Assembly: GCA_963817785.1 (NCBI GenBank)
Contig: CAWFPL010000008.1
Coordinates: 620,001-684,000 of the forward strand
From: JAKALD01 sp963817785
GTDB lineage: Bacteria > Pseudomonadota > Gammaproteobacteria > Burkholderiales > SG8-39
Length of the DNA: 64,000 bases
Direction: 5' to 3'
Position numbers and translations under genes: made by a program. Below are positions 61,997-64,000 of this stretch, one piece after another; position 1 is the stretch's first letter; every line of letters starts with the position of its first letter. The notes beneath the pieces were generated by a model, which saw only the letters and a list, made by a program, of their open reading frames with translations, was not told the origin of the DNA and searched no databases.

Positions 61997-63283
61997 ATGT
62001 CGGATTCCGCTGCCAAGCAGCCCGAGCTGTTCGAGAACAGCGTCGTCGGGCTTGGGGTGCTGCGCGATGGGCGTGTCGTCAAGGCGAACAATCGACTCGC
62101 CGAGACCTTTGGGTACGGGATCCGGGAGCTGCTGGCGACGCCGCTGCCTGCCCTGTACCTGTCGGCCGATGCCCTCGAAGCGCTGGAACGGGAAGCGCGA
62201 GTCCAGCTCGCGCAGAGAGGCGCCTTTGCCCAGGACGTCCAGCTGCGGCGCAAGGATGGCGCGCATTTCTGGGCCCGATGCGGACTCGATGCGATCGACC
62301 GCGATGACCTCTCGAAGGGCCTGCTCTGGACAGTCCTGGATGTCACCGAGATCAAGCAGGCAGAGCAGGCCCTGCGCGAGAGCGCCGCGCAGCTGCGCCT
62401 GTTTGCCGATAGCGTGCCCGCCATGAGCATCGTCTACGACGAGAAGCTGCGTTGCCTGTTCGCCAACAAGCGCTTTGCGGAGTACTTCGGCTTGACGACC
62501 GGGAGCATCGTCGGCAAACACCTGCGAGAGATCGTCGGCGAGGAGGCCTACCGGGAGATCAAGGTCCATTTCGACCGCGTGCTCCAGGGGTATCCGACCG
62601 GGTACGAGCGCACGCGCCGCCTCCCCGATGGAGAATGTCGGCACCTCGACGTCAAGCTCATTCCGCACATCGGCGAACAGGGGCAGGTCCGCGGCCTGTT
62701 CGCCGTCACCTCCGACATCACCGAGCGCAAGGAAGAAGAGAACCGGATTCGCCAGCTGGCGCAGCGCGATGCCCTCACCGGCGTCGCGAACCGGCTCCTC
62801 TTCGACGAGCACCTTCGGCGCGCGCTGAGCCTCAGCGCACGTGCAGGCCATCTCGTGGCACTGCTTTACATCGATCTCGACAACTTCAAGCCGGTGAACG
62901 ACACCTTGGGCCACGTTGCCGGCGATGAGCTCCTGAAAAGCTCCGCCGAAAGGATCACGCAGCAGGTGCGCGAGTCCGATACCGTCGCGCGCCTCGGCGG
63001 CGACGAGTTTGCGGTGATCTTGGCCCATATCACCGGCCCCCAGGACGCGGCCGTGGTCGCGCAGAGAATCCTCGACGCTCTGAGAAAGCCGTTCAGTCTG
63101 CCCCCCGAAGGTCGGGACGTGCGCATCGGCGCGAGCATCGGCATCGCAATTTGCCCCGCCGACGCGTGGCACGCCGAAGCGCTCCTCAAGGCAGCGGACG
63201 CGGCCATGTACCAGGCGAAGCAAGACGGAAACCGCTACAGCTTTTGTGAGCGTTGGTCGCGGCCGGCGGCAGAGCCCTCCTAG
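61997..63283 (+). CDS. PAS-PAS-GGDEF diguanylate cyclase
   Basis: A 428-residue cytoplasmic signalling protein. Two PAS domains (about 10-120 and 130-245, the second ending VTSDITERKEEENRIRQLA) precede a GGDEF domain. The active site is the canonical GGDEF at 334-338, and an RxxD inhibitory site (Arg325, Asp328) lies five residues upstream, so product inhibition is expected. DLDNFKPVND and ASIGIAI are further motifs. It should make cyclic di-GMP in response to a redox, oxygen or small-molecule cue. No EAL domain is present. Confidence 0.93.
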   Translation: MSDSAAKQPELFENSVVGLGVLRDGRVVKANNRLAETFGYGIRELLATPLPALYLSADALEALEREARVQLAQRGAFAQDVQLRRKDGAHFWARCGLDAIDRDDLSKGLLWTVLDVTEIKQAEQALRESAAQLRLFADSVPAMSIVYDEKLRCLFANKRFAEYFGLTTGSIVGKHLREIVGEEAYREIKVHFDRVLQGYPTGYERTRRLPDGECRHLDVKLIPHIGEQGQVRGLFAVTSDITERKEEENRIRQLAQRDALTGVANRLLFDEHLRRALSLSARAGHLVALLYIDLDNFKPVNDTLGHVAGDELLKSSAERITQQVRESDTVARLGGDEFAVILAHITGPQDAAVVAQRILDALRKPFSLPPEGRDVRIGASIGIAICPADAWHAEALLKAADAAMYQAKQDGNRYSFCERWSRPAAEPS

Positions 63284-63327
63284 CCCCCGCGCGATCCCGG
63301 TCGCTTCTCCTCGGAACCGTTCCTGGT

Positions 63328-64000
63328 TCAGCCGCGCCGCTGCAGGCGCAGCGCGAGCCTGCGTAGGGCTCCGAGCGAGAGCTCGCGTCCGCCGGTAAGG
63401 CCGCTGGGCCGCACGATCAGCACCAGGGCCATCACGGCGCTGACCACCACGATCCGGGTCCCGGACGGGAGAGCGAATTGCCAGCCGTCGATATCGATCC
63501 CGCCTTCGGCGACCGCGAGGAACGAGTCGAGCCCGCTCACGGCGAGCGATCCGATCACCGCCCCCCAGAGGCTCGACGAGCCGCCGACCACGAGCATCGC
63601 GAGCGTCAGCAGCGTGAGCGGGAGGTACATGTCCTGGATCGTGAGCGGCAGCAGGTGGATGAACAGCGCACCGGCAAAGCCGGCGAGCGCTCCCGACAGC
63701 GCGAACGCGAGCAGGCGCTGCCGATAGACCGACACGCCGACCGCCTGCGCCGCCGCCGGGTCCTCGCGCGTGGCGCGCAGCATGCGCCCGAAGCGGCTCT
63801 GCTGGTACAGGTAGGCGGCGCCGACGACGGCGAGCGCGCCGAGCGCCGCTTGCAACAGTCCCGTCGACTCCGGCACCGAAGAGAACGCGCTCGAGCCGGG
63901 GCCGATCCGGTCGTAGAAGTAGAGCAGGTTGTGCGTGATTTCGAGCACCCCGAAGGTGGCGATGCTTGCAGCCAGGCCCGAGAGGCGCATCAGCGGCAGA
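63328..64000 (-). CDS. branched-chain amino-acid-type ABC transporter permease LivM (partial)
   Basis: The C-terminal 223 codons of a membrane permease that continues past the right edge. LSGLAASIATFGVLEI, SRFGRMLRATREDPAAAQAVGVSVYRQRLLAFALSGALAGFAGALF and LTLLTLAMLVVGGSSSLWGAVIGS are the LivM (HAAT family) core, including the cytoplasmic loop that contacts the ATPase. The 5' end and the genes upstream are outside the window. Substrates of this family include branched-chain amino acids, amides and aromatic acids. The symbol livM is not assigned because the ligand is unknown. Confidence 0.9.
   Translation of the reverse strand, partial: LPLMRLSGLAASIATFGVLEITHNLLYFYDRIGPGSSAFSSVPESTGLLQAALGALAVVGAAYLYQQSRFGRMLRATREDPAAAQAVGVSVYRQRLLAFALSGALAGFAGALFIHLLPLTIQDMYLPLTLLTLAMLVVGGSSSLWGAVIGSLAVSGLDSFLAVAEGGIDIDGWQFALPSGTRIVVVSAVMALVLIVRPSGLTGGRELSLGALRRLALRLQRRG

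Overview
The window is one continuous chromosomal stretch of a high-GC betaproteobacterium. The best guess is a Burkholderiales or Rhodocyclales-type free-living heterotroph. The evidence is the aerobic benzoyl-CoA (box) pathway with a BoxR-type regulator, a class I polyhydroxyalkanoate synthase, a tandem glycine riboswitch, the msrB-yciB-bolA-parvulin string and a SUF operon. Coding density is very high and many neighbouring genes overlap by 4 bases (ATGA or GTGA). I saw no rRNA, tRNA, CRISPR array, insertion sequence or phage gene. The right edge cuts a livM-type permease gene.

Layout. 0-12.9 kb holds mixed metabolic genes: an ATP-pyrophosphatase, GST, lipoprotein, methyltransferase-HAD pair, AEC transporter, a trypsin-fold protein that has lost its catalytic triad, a beta-hydroxyacid dehydrogenase, a fatty acyl-CoA ligase, a MarR-acetyltransferase fusion divergent from an MDR-SDR pair, and a LysR regulator. 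13-16 kb holds an azoreductase-DoxX-pirin group and an orphan response regulator fused to an Hpt domain. 16.2-22.8 kb is the box locus: bclA and a flavodoxin on one strand; boxR, boxC, boxB and a ferritin-like gene on the other. Two face-to-face promoters carry three copies of a GCATTAT word. No boxA is present in the window. phaC follows.

24.7-31.2 kb is a sulfur-oriented island. On one strand are a cupin protein carrying four rhodanese domains and two exporters. On the other are a family III CoA-transferase and a thiol dioxygenase with the residue set of 3-mercaptopropionate dioxygenase. 31.2-36.1 kb holds msrB, yciB, bolA, a parvulin, two Gfo/Idh/MocA dehydrogenases and a macrodomain protein. 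36.1-40.9 kb is the glycine cleavage operon in the order gcvH-gcvP-gcvT behind a tandem glycine riboswitch and a clear sigma-70 promoter.

41-50.7 kb is devoted to iron-sulfur clusters and cysteine: iscR-iscA, cysE, trmJ, suhB, and an operon sufR-sufB-sufC-sufD-sufS-sufU-sufT. Boxes resembling the IscR type-1 site lie upstream of cysE, iscR and sufR, which suggests one Fe-S/cysteine regulon. 50.9-57.7 kb has a TPR/O-GlcNAc-transferase-like protein and a Tat-exported PaoABC-type molybdenum hydroxylase with a Tat-type nitroreductase, closed by a strong hairpin. 57.8-61.5 kb holds a UMF1-type transporter, a patatin lipoprotein and MlaA. The end has a PAS-PAS-GGDEF diguanylate cyclase and the partial livM.
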